A stretch of DNA of 64,000 nt from Palsa-870 sp039935415 (GCA_039935415.1 JBDTKH010000032.1:47595-111594), one strand, 5' to 3'. Counted from the first letter of the stretch, positions 24,865 through 33,904 are shown. Translations and numbers: made by a program. Notes: generated by a model not told the origin, from the letters alone.

Positions 24865-25626
24865 ATGCCCCTCTTAGAGGTGAGCGAGCTGAGCGTCAGG
24901 TTCGGAGGGGTCGTGGCCCTCGACCGCGTGTCGTTCAACGTGGAGGCGGGGCAGGTCGTCGCCCTCATAGGGCCCAACGGCGCCGGCAAGACCACGCTGT
25001 TCAACGTGATCACGCGTGTCTACCGGCCGAGCTCCGGGAGCGTGCTGATCGACGGCGAGCAGGTGTCGCGAATTCCCGCGCACCAGGTCATCCGCCGCGG
25101 GCTGGCGAGGACGTTTCAGAACGTCGTCCTTTTCCGCTCGATGACCGTACTCGACAACGTGTTGGTCGGCGATCACATCAAGACGCCGAGCGGCTGGCTG
25201 GCGGCCACGATCCCGACGCCAGGGGCCGCGAAAGCCGAGTCCGCAGCTCGCAGGCGCGCGATCGAGATGATCGATTTCGTCGGGCTCGGCGCCGTCGCGA
25301 TGATGCCTGTGGCGGCGCTGCCGTTCGGCACCCAGAAGCGCGTCGAGCTCGCTCGAGCCCTCGTGTCGAGGCCAAGGCTCCTGCTGCTCGACGAGCCGGC
25401 CGGAGGCATCAGCCACGAGGAGGTCGACGGCATGGCGCGCCTGCTTCAGCGGGTCCACGAGGAGCTGGACGTAACGATGCTGCTCGTCGAGCATCACATG
25501 GCCTTCGTCATGGGCATCTCCGAGCGGGTGGTGGTGCTCGACTTCGGCAAGAAGATCGCCGAAGGCACCCCATCCGACGTGCAGGGCAACCCGGCCGTGA
25601 TCGAAGCCTACCTCGGGGCCGCATAG
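24865..25626 (+). CDS. livG: Branched-chain amino-acid ABC transporter ATP-binding protein (LivG type)
   Basis: A 253-residue ATPase: Walker A GPNGAGKTT, Walker B LLLLDEPAGG, and H-loop VEHHM. LivG-type features include the segment after the Q-loop (ARTFQNVVLFRSMTVLDNV) and the C-terminal GTPSDVQGNPAVIEAYLG. The signature reads ALPFGTQKRVELARAL rather than LSGGQ, the usual LivG form. The first gene of the five-gene uptake cluster. Confidence 0.94.
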   Translation: MPLLEVSELSVRFGGVVALDRVSFNVEAGQVVALIGPNGAGKTTLFNVITRVYRPSSGSVLIDGEQVSRIPAHQVIRRGLARTFQNVVLFRSMTVLDNVLVGDHIKTPSGWLAATIPTPGAAKAESAARRRAIEMIDFVGLGAVAMMPVAALPFGTQKRVELARALVSRPRLLLLDEPAGGISHEEVDGMARLLQRVHEELDVTMLLVEHHMAFVMGISERVVVLDFGKKIAEGTPSDVQGNPAVIEAYLGAA

Positions 25627-26343
25627 GTGGGTTCCGCGCTTCTCGAGCTCCAGGACGTAAGCGCCGGCTACGGGCCCACCTCGGTTCTCCACGCTGTCTC
25701 GCTCTCCGTCGAGGAGGGCGAGATCGTCTCGCTGCTCGGCGCCAACGGGGCGGGCAAGACGACAACGCTGCGCGCCATCACACGCGGCGTGCAGTGGACG
25801 GGAGACATCCAGTTCGCGGGGCGCTCGCTCAGGCGCATGTCCACGGAGGAAGTCGTGAGGTGTGGCATCGCGCACGTGCCTGAGGGTCGCGGCATCCTGA
25901 CCGAGCTCACGGTGGAAGAAAACCTGCGCCTCGGCTCGCACCTGCGCCGTAACGGGCCGGAGGTGCGGAAGGACTACGACCGGGTCTTCGAGTACTTCCC
26001 GGTCCTGCGCGAGCGGCGCAAGCTGTCGGCGAGCACCCTCTCGGGCGGCGAGCAGCAGATGCTCGCGCTCGCGCGGGCCCTCCTGATGAAGCCGAGGCTG
26101 ATGCTGCTCGACGAGCCCTCGCTGGGGCTCGCGCCGATCATCGTGCGCTCGATCTTCGACATCATCCGCACCATCAACCAGACCGACCGGGTTGCGGTCC
26201 TGCTCGTCGAGCAGAACGCTAACCTCGCGCTCGAGATGTCGAGCCACGCCTATGTGCTCGAGGTCGGCCGCGTGGCGGTCAAAGGCCAGAGCTCCGAGCT
26301 GAAGGGCAACGAATCAGTGCGCAAGTCCTACCTGGGTTACTGA
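25627..26343 (+). CDS. livF: Branched-chain amino-acid ABC transporter ATP-binding protein (LivF type)
   Basis: A 238-residue ATPase with Walker A GANGAGKTT, signature LSGGEQQMLALARAL, Walker B LMLLDEPSLGL and H-loop VEQNAN. GTG start follows the livG stop without a gap. The C-terminal SELKGNESVRKSYLGY is the LivF ending. Confidence 0.94.
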   Translation: MGSALLELQDVSAGYGPTSVLHAVSLSVEEGEIVSLLGANGAGKTTTLRAITRGVQWTGDIQFAGRSLRRMSTEEVVRCGIAHVPEGRGILTELTVEENLRLGSHLRRNGPEVRKDYDRVFEYFPVLRERRKLSASTLSGGEQQMLALARALLMKPRLMLLDEPSLGLAPIIVRSIFDIIRTINQTDRVAVLLVEQNANLALEMSSHAYVLEVGRVAVKGQSSELKGNESVRKSYLGY

Positions 26344-27225
26344 ATGCAAGAGCTCATTCAGCAGGTCCTCAGCGGCATCGCCACCGGAGGGATCTTCGGC
26401 AGCCTCGCGCTCGCACTGGTCCTCATCTACAACGCGATGGGACTCGTGAACTTCGCGCAGGGCGAGATGGCGATGTTCGCGACCTTTGTCGCCTTCACAT
26501 TGATCGTTCACGGCGTCAACTACTGGATCGCGTTCCCGGTCACTCTCGTGCTCGCGTTTGCGGGAGGGATCGCCATCCAGCGCATCGTGATCCGCCCCGT
26601 GGAACGCGCGCCGGTGCTGACGCTCGTCATCGTCACCCTCGGCCTGGCGACACTCTTCAACGGCCTCGCGGGCTTCCTCTTCGGCTATGTCCCGCGGGCA
26701 TTTCCGAGTCCGTTCTCCGTGCAGACGGTCAACATCCTGGGCGCCTTCGCGAGCTACCAGGACCTCGGCGTGATCGCGGTTTCTGGAGTGGTGCTCATCG
26801 CCATCTACCTGCTCCTGGAGCACACAACGGTCGGCCTGACGATGCGCTCGGCGGCCCACCACCCGGAGGCGAGCCGGCTGCTCGGCGTGCGTGTCAGCTG
26901 GATGCTCGCACTGGGCTGGGGGCTGGCATCGGCGGTCGGAGCCGTGTCTGGGATCATGGTCGCCCCAATCCTCCTGCTCGAGCCGGACATGATGCAGACG
27001 ATCATCATCTACGCCTTCGCGGCCGCGGTCCTCGGCGGCATCGAGAGCCCGCTTGGCGCGGTCGTCGGCGGCCTGATCGTCGGCGTGACCGTCAACCTCG
27101 CCGGCGCCTACATCCCGTTCGTGGGCGGCGACCTCCAGCTCGCTGTGGCGCTCGCCATCATCGTCGCGGTGCTCGTCCTCAAGCCGAACGGCCTCTTCGG
27201 CCGGCCCACCGCCCGCCGCGTCTGA
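26344..27225 (+). CDS. livH: Branched-chain amino-acid ABC transporter permease (LivH type)
   Basis: A 293-residue permease with about eight helices. The conserved GLVNFAQGEMAMFATFVAF and the ATPase-contact region GVRVSWMLALGWGLASAVGAVSG, then GGIESPLGAVVGGLIVG, are diagnostic for LivH. Its stop overlaps the livM start as TGATG. Confidence 0.93.
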   Translation: MQELIQQVLSGIATGGIFGSLALALVLIYNAMGLVNFAQGEMAMFATFVAFTLIVHGVNYWIAFPVTLVLAFAGGIAIQRIVIRPVERAPVLTLVIVTLGLATLFNGLAGFLFGYVPRAFPSPFSVQTVNILGAFASYQDLGVIAVSGVVLIAIYLLLEHTTVGLTMRSAAHHPEASRLLGVRVSWMLALGWGLASAVGAVSGIMVAPILLLEPDMMQTIIIYAFAAAVLGGIESPLGAVVGGLIVGVTVNLAGAYIPFVGGDLQLAVALAIIVAVLVLKPNGLFGRPTARRV

Positions 27226-28316
27226 TGGTCCAGCGCATCCGCAGCGCTCCGCCTCGCTACTGGCTCGTGGCTGTCGCCGTCCTGTTCTTCGCCGGGTTTC
27301 CAACGGTGGCCACGAGCTTCCAGGCCAGCCAATGGGCCCAGGTGCTCATCCTCGCGATCGCGATCATGGGCCTCAACATCCTGGTCGGGTACAGCGGCCA
27401 GATCTCCCTGGGCCATGGAGCCTTCATGGCGCTGGGCGCTTACGTGTCTGCGGTCTTGACCCACAAGTACAAGGTGGACGTCCTGGCGACAATCCCGATC
27501 GCGGGGTTGGTGACGGGCCTCATCGGCTTCCTCTTCGGCATCCCCGCGTTGCGGCTTTCCGCGCTCTATCTCGCGCTGGCCACTTTCGCCCTGGCCGTCG
27601 TCACTCCCAGCCTCATCAAGCGGCCGGTTGAGCTGACCGGAGGCGTACAGGGCATCCTGATCACACAGCCCGACCCACCCCAGCTCGCCAAGGATGCCTT
27701 CGCCACGGTGACCGGGACTCCGATGACGAGCGACCAGTGGATCTACTACGTCACGTTCGCTTTCGCGGTCGTGCTTTTCTGGCTGGCATGGAACCTGGTG
27801 CGCCACAGGCCAGGACGCGCGATGCGGGCCATCCGTGACGGGGAGGTTGCGGCGGCCGCTTCGGGCGTGAACGTCGCCGGCTACAAAACGCTGGCGTTCG
27901 GCATCTCCGCGCTCTACGCCGGCGTCGCCGGCGCCCTGTTCGCACTCGCAACCGGTTTCGTCAGCCCCGACACATTCCCCGTGGCGCTCTCGATCCAGCT
28001 CCTGGTCGGCGCCGTGATCGGCGGCCTGGCCTCGATTCCGGGTCCGCTCCTCGGCGCGATCTTCGCCTACTTCCTCCCCATCGAGTCCAACCAGTGGGTT
28101 CCGGCCCAGACCTGGATCCCAAGCCAGATCGCCGCGACCGTCGTCAAGGCGGGACCTGCCGTGTCCTACGGCGCCGTTCTGATCCTGATCATGATCTTCG
28201 CTCCAAACGGCATCGTCGGCCTGGCCAACGCAGGCTACACGCGCCTGCGGCGGCGCCTGCGGGGGGCCGCCGATCGGGAGAGTGGACATGTGCCACCCGA
28301 TCCCCAGACTGTTTAA
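27225..28316 (+). CDS. livM: Branched-chain amino-acid ABC transporter permease (LivM type)
   Basis: A 363-residue permease partner of LivH: GLNILVGYSGQISLGHGAFMALGAY near the start and RHRPGRAMRAIRDGEVAAAASGVNV at the ATPase-contact loop. A non-membrane segment at about 140-165 follows LTGG. The C-terminus is basic and cytosolic. Confidence 0.93.
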   Translation: MVQRIRSAPPRYWLVAVAVLFFAGFPTVATSFQASQWAQVLILAIAIMGLNILVGYSGQISLGHGAFMALGAYVSAVLTHKYKVDVLATIPIAGLVTGLIGFLFGIPALRLSALYLALATFALAVVTPSLIKRPVELTGGVQGILITQPDPPQLAKDAFATVTGTPMTSDQWIYYVTFAFAVVLFWLAWNLVRHRPGRAMRAIRDGEVAAAASGVNVAGYKTLAFGISALYAGVAGALFALATGFVSPDTFPVALSIQLLVGAVIGGLASIPGPLLGAIFAYFLPIESNQWVPAQTWIPSQIAATVVKAGPAVSYGAVLILIMIFAPNGIVGLANAGYTRLRRRLRGAADRESGHVPPDPQTV

Positions 28317-28347
28317 ATAGATGGACCAAAAAAGGGGAGGATGTTCT

Positions 28348-29586
28348 ATGACACGAATCGGTTCGCGATTGGCCGCCTTGGGGGCCGCGTTGATGACACT
28401 TGTCGCCTGCGGCGGGTCGGCGACCCCCACGGCTCAGACCGACGTCGGCGTAACCAGCAACTCGATCCTCCTCGGCAACACCATCGCCCAGTCGGGGACC
28501 GCCGCGGCGTACGGCACCATCGCCAACGCCGAGAACGCCTACTTCACCTACATCAACAACCAGGGCGGCGTCAACGGGCGGAAGATCACCTTCAAGATCC
28601 TGGATGACGCCTACAACCCTGCTCAAACAGTCCCGCTGACCAAGCAGCTGGTCGAGCAGGATAAGGTGTTCGCGATGTTCAGCGGCCTGGGCACGCAGGC
28701 TCAGACCTCGGTGCGCGATTACCTGAACACGCAGAAGGTGCCCCAGCTCTTCGTCGCCACAGGCGCCACCACCTTCATGGCCGACGAGGCCCTGCATAAA
28801 TACACCATCGGGTGGCAGCCGCCGTACCAGGGCGAGGCGCGGATCTACGCCAAGGACGTGATCGCGAACCACCCCAACGCGAAGATCGGCATTCTGTACC
28901 AGAACGACGACTACGGACAGGACTATCTGAAGGGCCTCACCGACGGCCTAGGTTCCAACACCTCGATGATCGTGGACAAGGAAAGCTACGACGTGACGGC
29001 AGCGAACGTCACGACGCAGCTCGTGAAGCTGAAGGCCAGCGGGGCTGACACCATCTTTCTCTTCAGCACCCCGGGTTTCACCATCCCAGCCCTGATCACC
29101 ATCACGGCGCTGCACTGGACCCCGGCCAACATCTACCTGAACTCGGTATCCAACCCGCAGGTGTACATGGGTATCGCCAAGAGCAAGGGCGCCGCCCTGG
29201 CGAACGTGACCAGCGTCGGTTACATCAAGGACCCGACCGACCCGCAGTGGGCCAACGACGCGGGCATGAAGCTCTACAAGACGGTCATCGCCAACTGCTC
29301 GACGTGCAACGTGCTCGACGGCTTCAACATCTACGGCGTCGCGGTCGCTTACACGATGGTCGACGTCCTCAAGCAGGCCGGGTCGAACATGACCCGCGCC
29401 AACGTCGCCAACATCGCCACCAGCGGCCTCAACGAGACCAACAACCCATTCCTCCTGCCGGGTGTCGTGGTCAAGACGACCCCTAGCGACCACTTCCCGA
29501 TCACGCAGGAGCAGGTGATCACCTGGAACGGATCCGGGTGGACCTTGAAGGGCAGCCTCATCGACGAGCGCGGCACGATCAAGTAA
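28348..29586 (+). CDS. livK: ABC transporter substrate-binding lipoprotein (LivK/periplasmic-binding type I)
   Basis: A 412-residue extracellular binding protein. Signal peptide with lipobox LVAC, then the type I fold for branched-chain amino acids or amides: ILLGNTIAQSGTAAAYG, VNGRKITFKILDDAYNPAQTV and LYQNDDYGQDYLKGL. ATG 28348 is chosen over 28321 because GGGGAGGA lies upstream and the signal peptide begins there. The ligand is not fixed by sequence. A strong hairpin follows. Confidence 0.92.
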   Translation: MTRIGSRLAALGAALMTLVACGGSATPTAQTDVGVTSNSILLGNTIAQSGTAAAYGTIANAENAYFTYINNQGGVNGRKITFKILDDAYNPAQTVPLTKQLVEQDKVFAMFSGLGTQAQTSVRDYLNTQKVPQLFVATGATTFMADEALHKYTIGWQPPYQGEARIYAKDVIANHPNAKIGILYQNDDYGQDYLKGLTDGLGSNTSMIVDKESYDVTAANVTTQLVKLKASGADTIFLFSTPGFTIPALITITALHWTPANIYLNSVSNPQVYMGIAKSKGAALANVTSVGYIKDPTDPQWANDAGMKLYKTVIANCSTCNVLDGFNIYGVAVAYTMVDVLKQAGSNMTRANVANIATSGLNETNNPFLLPGVVVKTTPSDHFPITQEQVITWNGSGWTLKGSLIDERGTIK

Positions 29587-29592
29587 TCAACC

Positions 29593-29622
29593 AGAGGGGG
29601 CCGGCCATAACCGGCCCCCTCT
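29593..29622 (+). terminator. Terminator-like hairpin after the Liv cluster
   Basis: A perfect 12-bp stem (AGAGGGGGCCGG with CCGGCCCCCTCT) and a 6-base loop, seven bases after the livK stop. The T tract is missing, so it may work with element A that begins seven bases later. Confidence 0.65.
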
Positions 29623-29628
29623 AAGAAA

Positions 29629-29800
29629 TATGAGAGGAAACGGCGTTTCCTCTCATCGCGCGTGCGGCTTCTCCGCACGCGCTGCTCTCTTTCATGTGGA
29701 TTGGATATTCAGGAATAGTTTCTCCTCGCGAAGTCTGGGCTGAGCAAGGACAAAGTTGCGGCCGAGGTGAAGTCGGCCGCCCTGCCACGCTGGTGAAACC
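29629..29800 (+). repeat. Intergenic element A, copy 2
   Basis: Hairpin ATGAGAGGAAAC/GTTTCCTCTCAT, then GCGTGCGG-CTTCT-CCGCACGC, the core AGGAATAGTTTCTCC, and GGCCGA/TCGGCC, ending CTGCCACGCTGGTGAA. The stems differ from copy 1 with both sides changed. Confidence 0.88.
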
Positions 29801-29818
29801 GTCAAGCTACCCCTGGCA

Positions 29819-30598
29819 GTGCTGACTCGCCTCAAGCCATATGGGCTTCATCTCTATCTGCTCACCTACACGCCCATCCTCCTTTTCGCGGACAGCAGGA
29901 TCACGGCGCTGTGGCAGCAGTGGATGCTTGGCCTGATCACGTTCGCGGTGCTCTACCTCGCGGCGCTCAAGGCGCCGAAGGAGCAGCGCCTCCAGGTGTG
30001 GACCTGCGTTCTGGTCGCCACGGGATTCGAGATCTTCGGCTCGCTGATCTGGGGCGTCTATCGCTACCGGTTGCACAACGTCCCCCTGTTCGTGCCGCCT
30101 GGGCACGGCATGGTCTACCTGTTCGGCCTTTTGGCCGCGCGCACACCCGTCGTCATGCGCTACGGCAGACGCGTCGCGTACTTCGTCCTGGCCGGCGCCA
30201 CCACATGGGCCGCTGCGGGACTGACGGTGCTCCCCGTCATCACCGGCCGCATCGACCTGCAGGGCGCTCTCTGCCTGCCGGTCTTCGCCTACTTCGTGCT
30301 TCGCTCGCCGAGGTGGGCGCTGTTCTCGGCGATCTTCATCGCCACCGGCGAGCTCGAGATCTTCGGCACCTCGTTCGGCAACTGGGCGTGGCTGCCGATC
30401 GCGCCGTGGACGCACATCCCGTCAGGCAACCCCCCGTCGGTGATCGCCGGCGGCTACTGCGTGATCGATGCCTCGGTCCTGTTGGTGCTGCGCGGCCTGG
30501 CCTGGTTCCGGGCTCAGCCGTTCATCTCGACGGTGGCGGTCCCCAGGGTCGTGCGGTTGCCTTCCGAGTCCTCACCCCAGACCTCGATCTCGACCTGA
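29819..30598 (+). CDS. Polytopic membrane protein of unknown function
   Basis: A 259-residue protein with about seven helices (GTG start). Charged loops are short, and motifs such as FEIFGSLIWGVYRYRLHNVPLFVPPGHG and GNWAWLPIAPW recur in membrane proteins of unknown role that I cannot name. The last 28 codons are antisense to the MaoC gene. The true end may be at the last helix (about residue 230). Confidence 0.65.
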   Translation: MLTRLKPYGLHLYLLTYTPILLFADSRITALWQQWMLGLITFAVLYLAALKAPKEQRLQVWTCVLVATGFEIFGSLIWGVYRYRLHNVPLFVPPGHGMVYLFGLLAARTPVVMRYGRRVAYFVLAGATTWAAAGLTVLPVITGRIDLQGALCLPVFAYFVLRSPRWALFSAIFIATGELEIFGTSFGNWAWLPIAPWTHIPSGNPPSVIAGGYCVIDASVLLVLRGLAWFRAQPFISTVAVPRVVRLPSESSPQTSIST

Positions 30599-30906
30599 TC
30601 GCCGGCGACCTTCTTGACCTGGCCGCGACATCGATAAGGGCGGCCCGGCTGATCCACCCCTCGGTAGCTCACCTCGAAAGCCTTGAGCGTGCCGCGATCG
30701 CCTAGCCAGTCGGTCACGAGCTGCCCGAGAAAAGCCGCTTTGAGCAGACCGTGCAGGATCACGCCCGGCAGCCCCACGCTCTTCGCGTAAGCCTGGTCGT
30801 AGTGGATCTCGTAAAAGTCACCCTGCGCGCCCGCGTACTGGACCAGCTGTCGGGTGGTCGGGTGCTTGACCAGCTCGGGGACCTCCTGGCCGACCGTGGG
30901 CTTCAC
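30514..30906 (-). CDS. MaoC-like (R)-hydratase/dehydratase, catalytic subunit
   Basis: A 130-residue hot-dog protein. The hydratase-2 motif is present as GDFYEIHYD (Asp and His), followed by GLPGVILHGLLKAAFLG. Together with the neighbour below it forms a HadB/HadA-like pair that would dehydrate 3-hydroxyacyl thioesters. ATG overlaps the stop of the partner by 4 bp. Confidence 0.87.
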   Translation of the reverse strand: MKPTVGQEVPELVKHPTTRQLVQYAGAQGDFYEIHYDQAYAKSVGLPGVILHGLLKAAFLGQLVTDWLGDRGTLKAFEVSYRGVDQPGRPYRCRGQVKKVAGDQVEIEVWGEDSEGNRTTLGTATVEMNG

Positions 30907-31322
30907 CGCCTGATCGCCGTCCCGCGCAGCCTGGCCACGGTGCGGCCGTGCTGGTTCAAGTATTCAGTCTCGAAGATGATGAACAGCAGGTTGCCGCTCG
31001 AGCCCGTCTTCTCGTAGACGTCGGCGACCCTGCCGGTCGCGGTGACTCGATCGCCCACCCTGACGGGCTCGAAGTACTCGAATCGGTTTCCCCCGTTGAG
31101 CCAGCCCTTGCCGTACTCCTCTGCTTCTTCGAGGTGGTAGGCGGCCGGCGAGAGGGCGACCAGGAAGGTGGGCGGCGCCTCCTCGAGCCATCGCGGGTTC
31201 GTGTCGCCGATCGCCTCGGCGAATCGCTTGAGGTGCCCAGCTTCGACGGTGGACTGGGTCGCCGGCGCGGCGACGCCGATCCGCTCGCGCAGCCGTTCGA
31301 CGACCGAAGCTGCGGTAGTCAC
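30903..31322 (-). CDS. MaoC-like dehydratase, non-catalytic (FAS1-type N-terminal) subunit
   Basis: A 139-residue hot-dog protein with the MaoC N-terminal signature GDTNPRW. The catalytic His is absent (Trp here), as in HadA-type subunits. GTG 31322 overlaps the stop of the acyl-CoA dehydrogenase in a GTGA motif, which rules out the longer frame to 31412. FEPVRVGDRVTATGRVADV is the family core. Confidence 0.85.
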   Translation of the reverse strand: MTTAASVVERLRERIGVAAPATQSTVEAGHLKRFAEAIGDTNPRWLEEAPPTFLVALSPAAYHLEEAEEYGKGWLNGGNRFEYFEPVRVGDRVTATGRVADVYEKTGSSGNLLFIIFETEYLNQHGRTVARLRGTAIRR

Positions 31323-32491
31323 CGGCCGCGCGGGAGGCCGAGCACTCGCTCGGCGATGATGTTGCGCTGGATCTCGGACGAGCCGGCGTAGATCGTCTCC
31401 GCCTGCGCCCACATCCAGCCGTACTGCCAGCGGCCGTCCTCCAGCACGTACGGCGAGTCGGGCGCCAGTGCCCCATACAGGCCCTGCACACCGAGCGCCG
31501 TCTCCTGGATGCGCTTGTCCATCTCGCTCCAGTAGAGCTTGGTGAGGCTCGCCTCGGGTCCCGGTGCCTGGCCGTGCTGCGCGCTCGTCAGGTTGCGCAG
31601 TCCGATCAGCCGGAAAATATGCGCTTCGATCTGCGCCTGCGCGACCTGCTGACGCACCACCGCATCGGCGCCCCCGCCGCGCTCGCGAGCGAGCACGGCC
31701 AGCTCCTGGACCGCGCGTTCAAAGCGCGCCGCCTGCCCGAGGCCGCCACGCTCGAACCCGAAAACGGTCATCGCGATCTTCCAGCCGTCGCCCGGCCCGC
31801 CCACCAGGTCTCGGTCCTCGACTACGGCGTCGGACAGGAAGATCTCGCAGAACTCGCCACCACCTGTCATCTGGCGAATCCGCTGCACCTCGACCCCGGG
31901 CTGGTGCATTTCGACCAGGAAAAAGCCGATGCCGTGATGCGCGTCGGCCTGTGAGTCGGTGCGGGCCAGCAGAAAGCTCCGGTCGGCGTAGTGCGCGCCG
32001 CTGGACCACGTCTTCTGGCCGTTCAGCACCCATTTGCCGTCGCGTCTTTCCGCCCGAGCGCGCAACCCCGCAAGGTCGCTGCCGGCGTCGGGTTCGCTGA
32101 AACCCTGGCAGAAGATCAGCTCACCGCTCAAGATCTTTTCGAGGTACGTCTGCTTCTGCCAGTCCGAGCCGTGCACCAGCAGCGTGGGCGCGAGCAAGCT
32201 CACGCCAAGGCGCCCGAGGATGCCCGGGGCGCCGGATTTCGCCATTTCCTCCTGGTAGATCGCCTGCATCACGGGCGTGGCCCCACGGCCGCCCGCCTCG
32301 AGCGGCCACGCGAGCTTGAGCCAGCCGCCGTCGTGGAGCCGCCGCTGCCACTGCCGCTGGATCTCGGTGTCATCGTCCTCGCGGTAGCCGCCCACTCCGC
32401 GGTGCCGCCACTCGGCCGGGAGGTTGAGATCGATCCAGCTTCGGACCTCGCTGCGAAAGGCTTCCTCCTCCGCCGTGAAGGCCAGATCCAC
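31319..32491 (-). CDS. Acyl-CoA dehydrogenase
   Basis: A 390-residue flavoprotein with the family blocks: CQGFSEPDAGSDLAGL, NGQKTWSSGAHYADRSFLLART and C-terminal YAGSSEIQRNIIAERVLGLPR. It would oxidise an acyl-CoA at the alpha-beta bond and hand electrons to ETF. The catalytic Glu is not certain from sequence alone. GTG 32491 is the start (VDLAFTAEEEAFR), preceded by TAGCCT plus seven bases. The chain to 32581 is rejected. It forms an operon with the two MaoC genes. Confidence 0.93.
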   Translation of the reverse strand: MDLAFTAEEEAFRSEVRSWIDLNLPAEWRHRGVGGYREDDDTEIQRQWQRRLHDGGWLKLAWPLEAGGRGATPVMQAIYQEEMAKSGAPGILGRLGVSLLAPTLLVHGSDWQKQTYLEKILSGELIFCQGFSEPDAGSDLAGLRARAERRDGKWVLNGQKTWSSGAHYADRSFLLARTDSQADAHHGIGFFLVEMHQPGVEVQRIRQMTGGGEFCEIFLSDAVVEDRDLVGGPGDGWKIAMTVFGFERGGLGQAARFERAVQELAVLARERGGGADAVVRQQVAQAQIEAHIFRLIGLRNLTSAQHGQAPGPEASLTKLYWSEMDKRIQETALGVQGLYGALAPDSPYVLEDGRWQYGWMWAQAETIYAGSSEIQRNIIAERVLGLPRGR

Positions 32492-32498
32492 GATTTGG

Positions 32499-32504
32499 AG
32501 GCTA
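32499..32504 (-). promoter_or_regulatory. Leaderless -10 box of the acyl-CoA dehydrogenase operon
   Basis: TAGCCT, seven bases before GTG 32491, without a ribosome site. The divergent gene starts at 32529. Confidence 0.4.
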
Positions 32505-32528
32505 TCAAAACGGGGAAACTTAGGACGG

Positions 32529-32918
32529 ATGGCCTCCGAAGTCCTCTGTGGCAGGTGCGGCACCCTCCTGACCAACCCCAACGCGCCCTGTCCCCGATGC
32601 GGGTCCTCCGCCTCAGGTCGCTACCAGGGCCCGGCGGTGGGGGCGCGGAAGAACCCGCTCGCCGCAGCCGCGCTCGCGATCATCCCAGGATGCGGCCACT
32701 TCTACCTCGGCCACAACGTGAAGGGCCTCGCCCTGCTCGTGGGCATCGGAGGCTTTCAGCTGTTCGACACAGGCCTCGACCTCACCGGGATCGGCGCCCT
32801 CCTCGGAGTGCCTCTCGAGCTTGGGCCCGGCGCGCTCTGGGTCTACAGCATCGTCGACGCGTATCGGACCGCCAAGCACATGGAGGCCGCCGCCGCGGTT
32901 CCGCCGTACCCAGCCTAG
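32529..32918 (+). CDS. Zinc-ribbon plus membrane-domain protein
   Basis: A 129-residue protein: N-terminal zinc ribbon (CGRCGTLLTNPNAPCPRCG) followed by two or three membrane helices around IIPGCGHFYLGHNVKGLALLVG, a TM2-like pattern, and a cytosolic tail. ATG 32529 follows AGGA. An ATG-like start further upstream would be antisense to the dehydrogenase gene. Role unknown. Confidence 0.75.
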   Translation: MASEVLCGRCGTLLTNPNAPCPRCGSSASGRYQGPAVGARKNPLAAAALAIIPGCGHFYLGHNVKGLALLVGIGGFQLFDTGLDLTGIGALLGVPLELGPGALWVYSIVDAYRTAKHMEAAAAVPPYPA

Positions 32919-32919
32919 A

Positions 32920-33086
32920 TATGAGCGGAAACTGCGTTTTCGCTCATCGCCCGGTCGGCTTCGCCGACGAGGCTGATCACCTTCCTGTTGGTTGGATTAA
33001 TTGGACTGGTTGCTCCTGGCGACGCTTGGGTGGTTTGAGAACAGTTGCGGCCGAGGTGAACTCGGCCGCCCCGCCACGCTGGTGAA
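32920..33086 (+). repeat. Intergenic element A, copy 3
   Basis: Hairpin ATGAGCGGAAAC/GTTTTCGCTCAT, then GTCGGC-TTC-GCCGAC, the core GGACTGGTTGCTCC, and GGCCGAG/CTCGGCC, ending CCGCCACGCTGGTGAA. Here the gene downstream is convergent, so the element does not need to carry that gene's promoter. Confidence 0.86.
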
Positions 33087-33089
33087 GCG

Positions 33090-33464
33090 CTAGGAAGCCT
33101 TCCGCCGTCTCCGCGTGACCGTTTTCCTGCGAGGCGTCGCCGCGGCCGCCGTCTTTCGCTTCCGGCGCTTCGCCGGCGCCGGTGTGAGCGCGCGCTGGAC
33201 TCGCCGCTGGATGGTCCGGAGGCTGCGTTCCACGGCGCCGCTGGTCGCCCTCGACCCTTGCTCGGTCAACTTAACGACCTGACGCCTCAGCTTGCGGTTC
33301 TCCTTGATGAGCTCCGCGACCATCTCGTTCAACTTCTGCGTCAGGTCGGCTCCGCCTATGCGCTTGCGTCGCGTACGTCCGGTCGGTGTGCTTCCCGCGC
33401 GTGGCCTGCCGCGCCGGCGTCTCGCCGGTGCCTCCTGACGTTGCGCAGAATCGTCTGCTGACAT
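33090..33464 (-). CDS. Small basic coiled-coil protein, histone-like C-terminus
   Basis: A 124-residue protein with three zones: a basic N-terminus (RRRRGRPRAG, AT-hook-like), a short coiled coil (LTQKLNEMVAELIKENRKLRRQVVKL, about 41-66) and an Arg/Lys/Thr/Ala tail ending RRRRKAS. Composition suggests a nucleoid-associated or RNA-binding protein. ATG 33464 has GGAG five bases before it. The GTG at 33479 is the alternative. Confidence 0.65.
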   Translation of the reverse strand: MSADDSAQRQEAPARRRRGRPRAGSTPTGRTRRKRIGGADLTQKLNEMVAELIKENRKLRRQVVKLTEQGSRATSGAVERSLRTIQRRVQRALTPAPAKRRKRKTAAAATPRRKTVTRRRRKAS

Positions 33465-33505
33465 ATCGACTCCTGCCACTAAGAATCTGGCCGTGAAAGC
33501 CTAGT

Positions 33506-33904
33506 CTATGCGGCCACGAGCACCTGTTGTTTCGACACGCTCTTAAGACCTTCGCGTGCAAGTTCGTGCGCAGGATTCGCTTTACGACTCACATAACGAA
33601 CGACGCGCCATCCGCGCCTGGAGCGCTCGCGAACTTCATGAACCGCGATGCGAAAACTGTCGCTGGACGGCATTCGACTGCGGACGACCGGCGCGCAATC
33701 AGTGCGCACGATCACGCGGTGATAAGGCCAGCGCGCAGCCGCCAGGTCGAGCGCGCCCGCGCACACGTGCGCCTCGAGCTGGGCTGAACCGCCGAGATGC
33801 GAAAAGCCGAAAGATTCCGTATACACCGCGCGGCCCCTAACGAAAACGGCCAGGCCACATCCGGCCCGGCCGTTCTTGTCGAGAGCGGCGTCAACGTAGA
33901 TCAC
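33506..33904 (-). CDS. RNase H-fold protein (RVT_3-like)
   Basis: A 132-residue protein starting GTG 33904 (IYVDAALDKNGRAGCGLAVF). It has the order of RNase H1-like acidic residues: the first Asp in YVDAA, a Glu in QLEAHVCAGALDLA, an Asp in RTDCAP, and HELARE where the last Asp is usual. GGGAG lies upstream of the start. Function may be RNA:DNA hybrid removal. The longer TTG frame to 33934 is less likely. Confidence 0.75.
   Translation of the reverse strand: MIYVDAALDKNGRAGCGLAVFVRGRAVYTESFGFSHLGGSAQLEAHVCAGALDLAAARWPYHRVIVRTDCAPVVRSRMPSSDSFRIAVHEVRERSRRGWRVVRYVSRKANPAHELAREGLKSVSKQQVLVAA

Noticed and set aside
26314..28430. Long minus-strand frames opposite livH and livM
   Set aside because: Shadows of the transporter genes, which have all family signatures on the plus strand.
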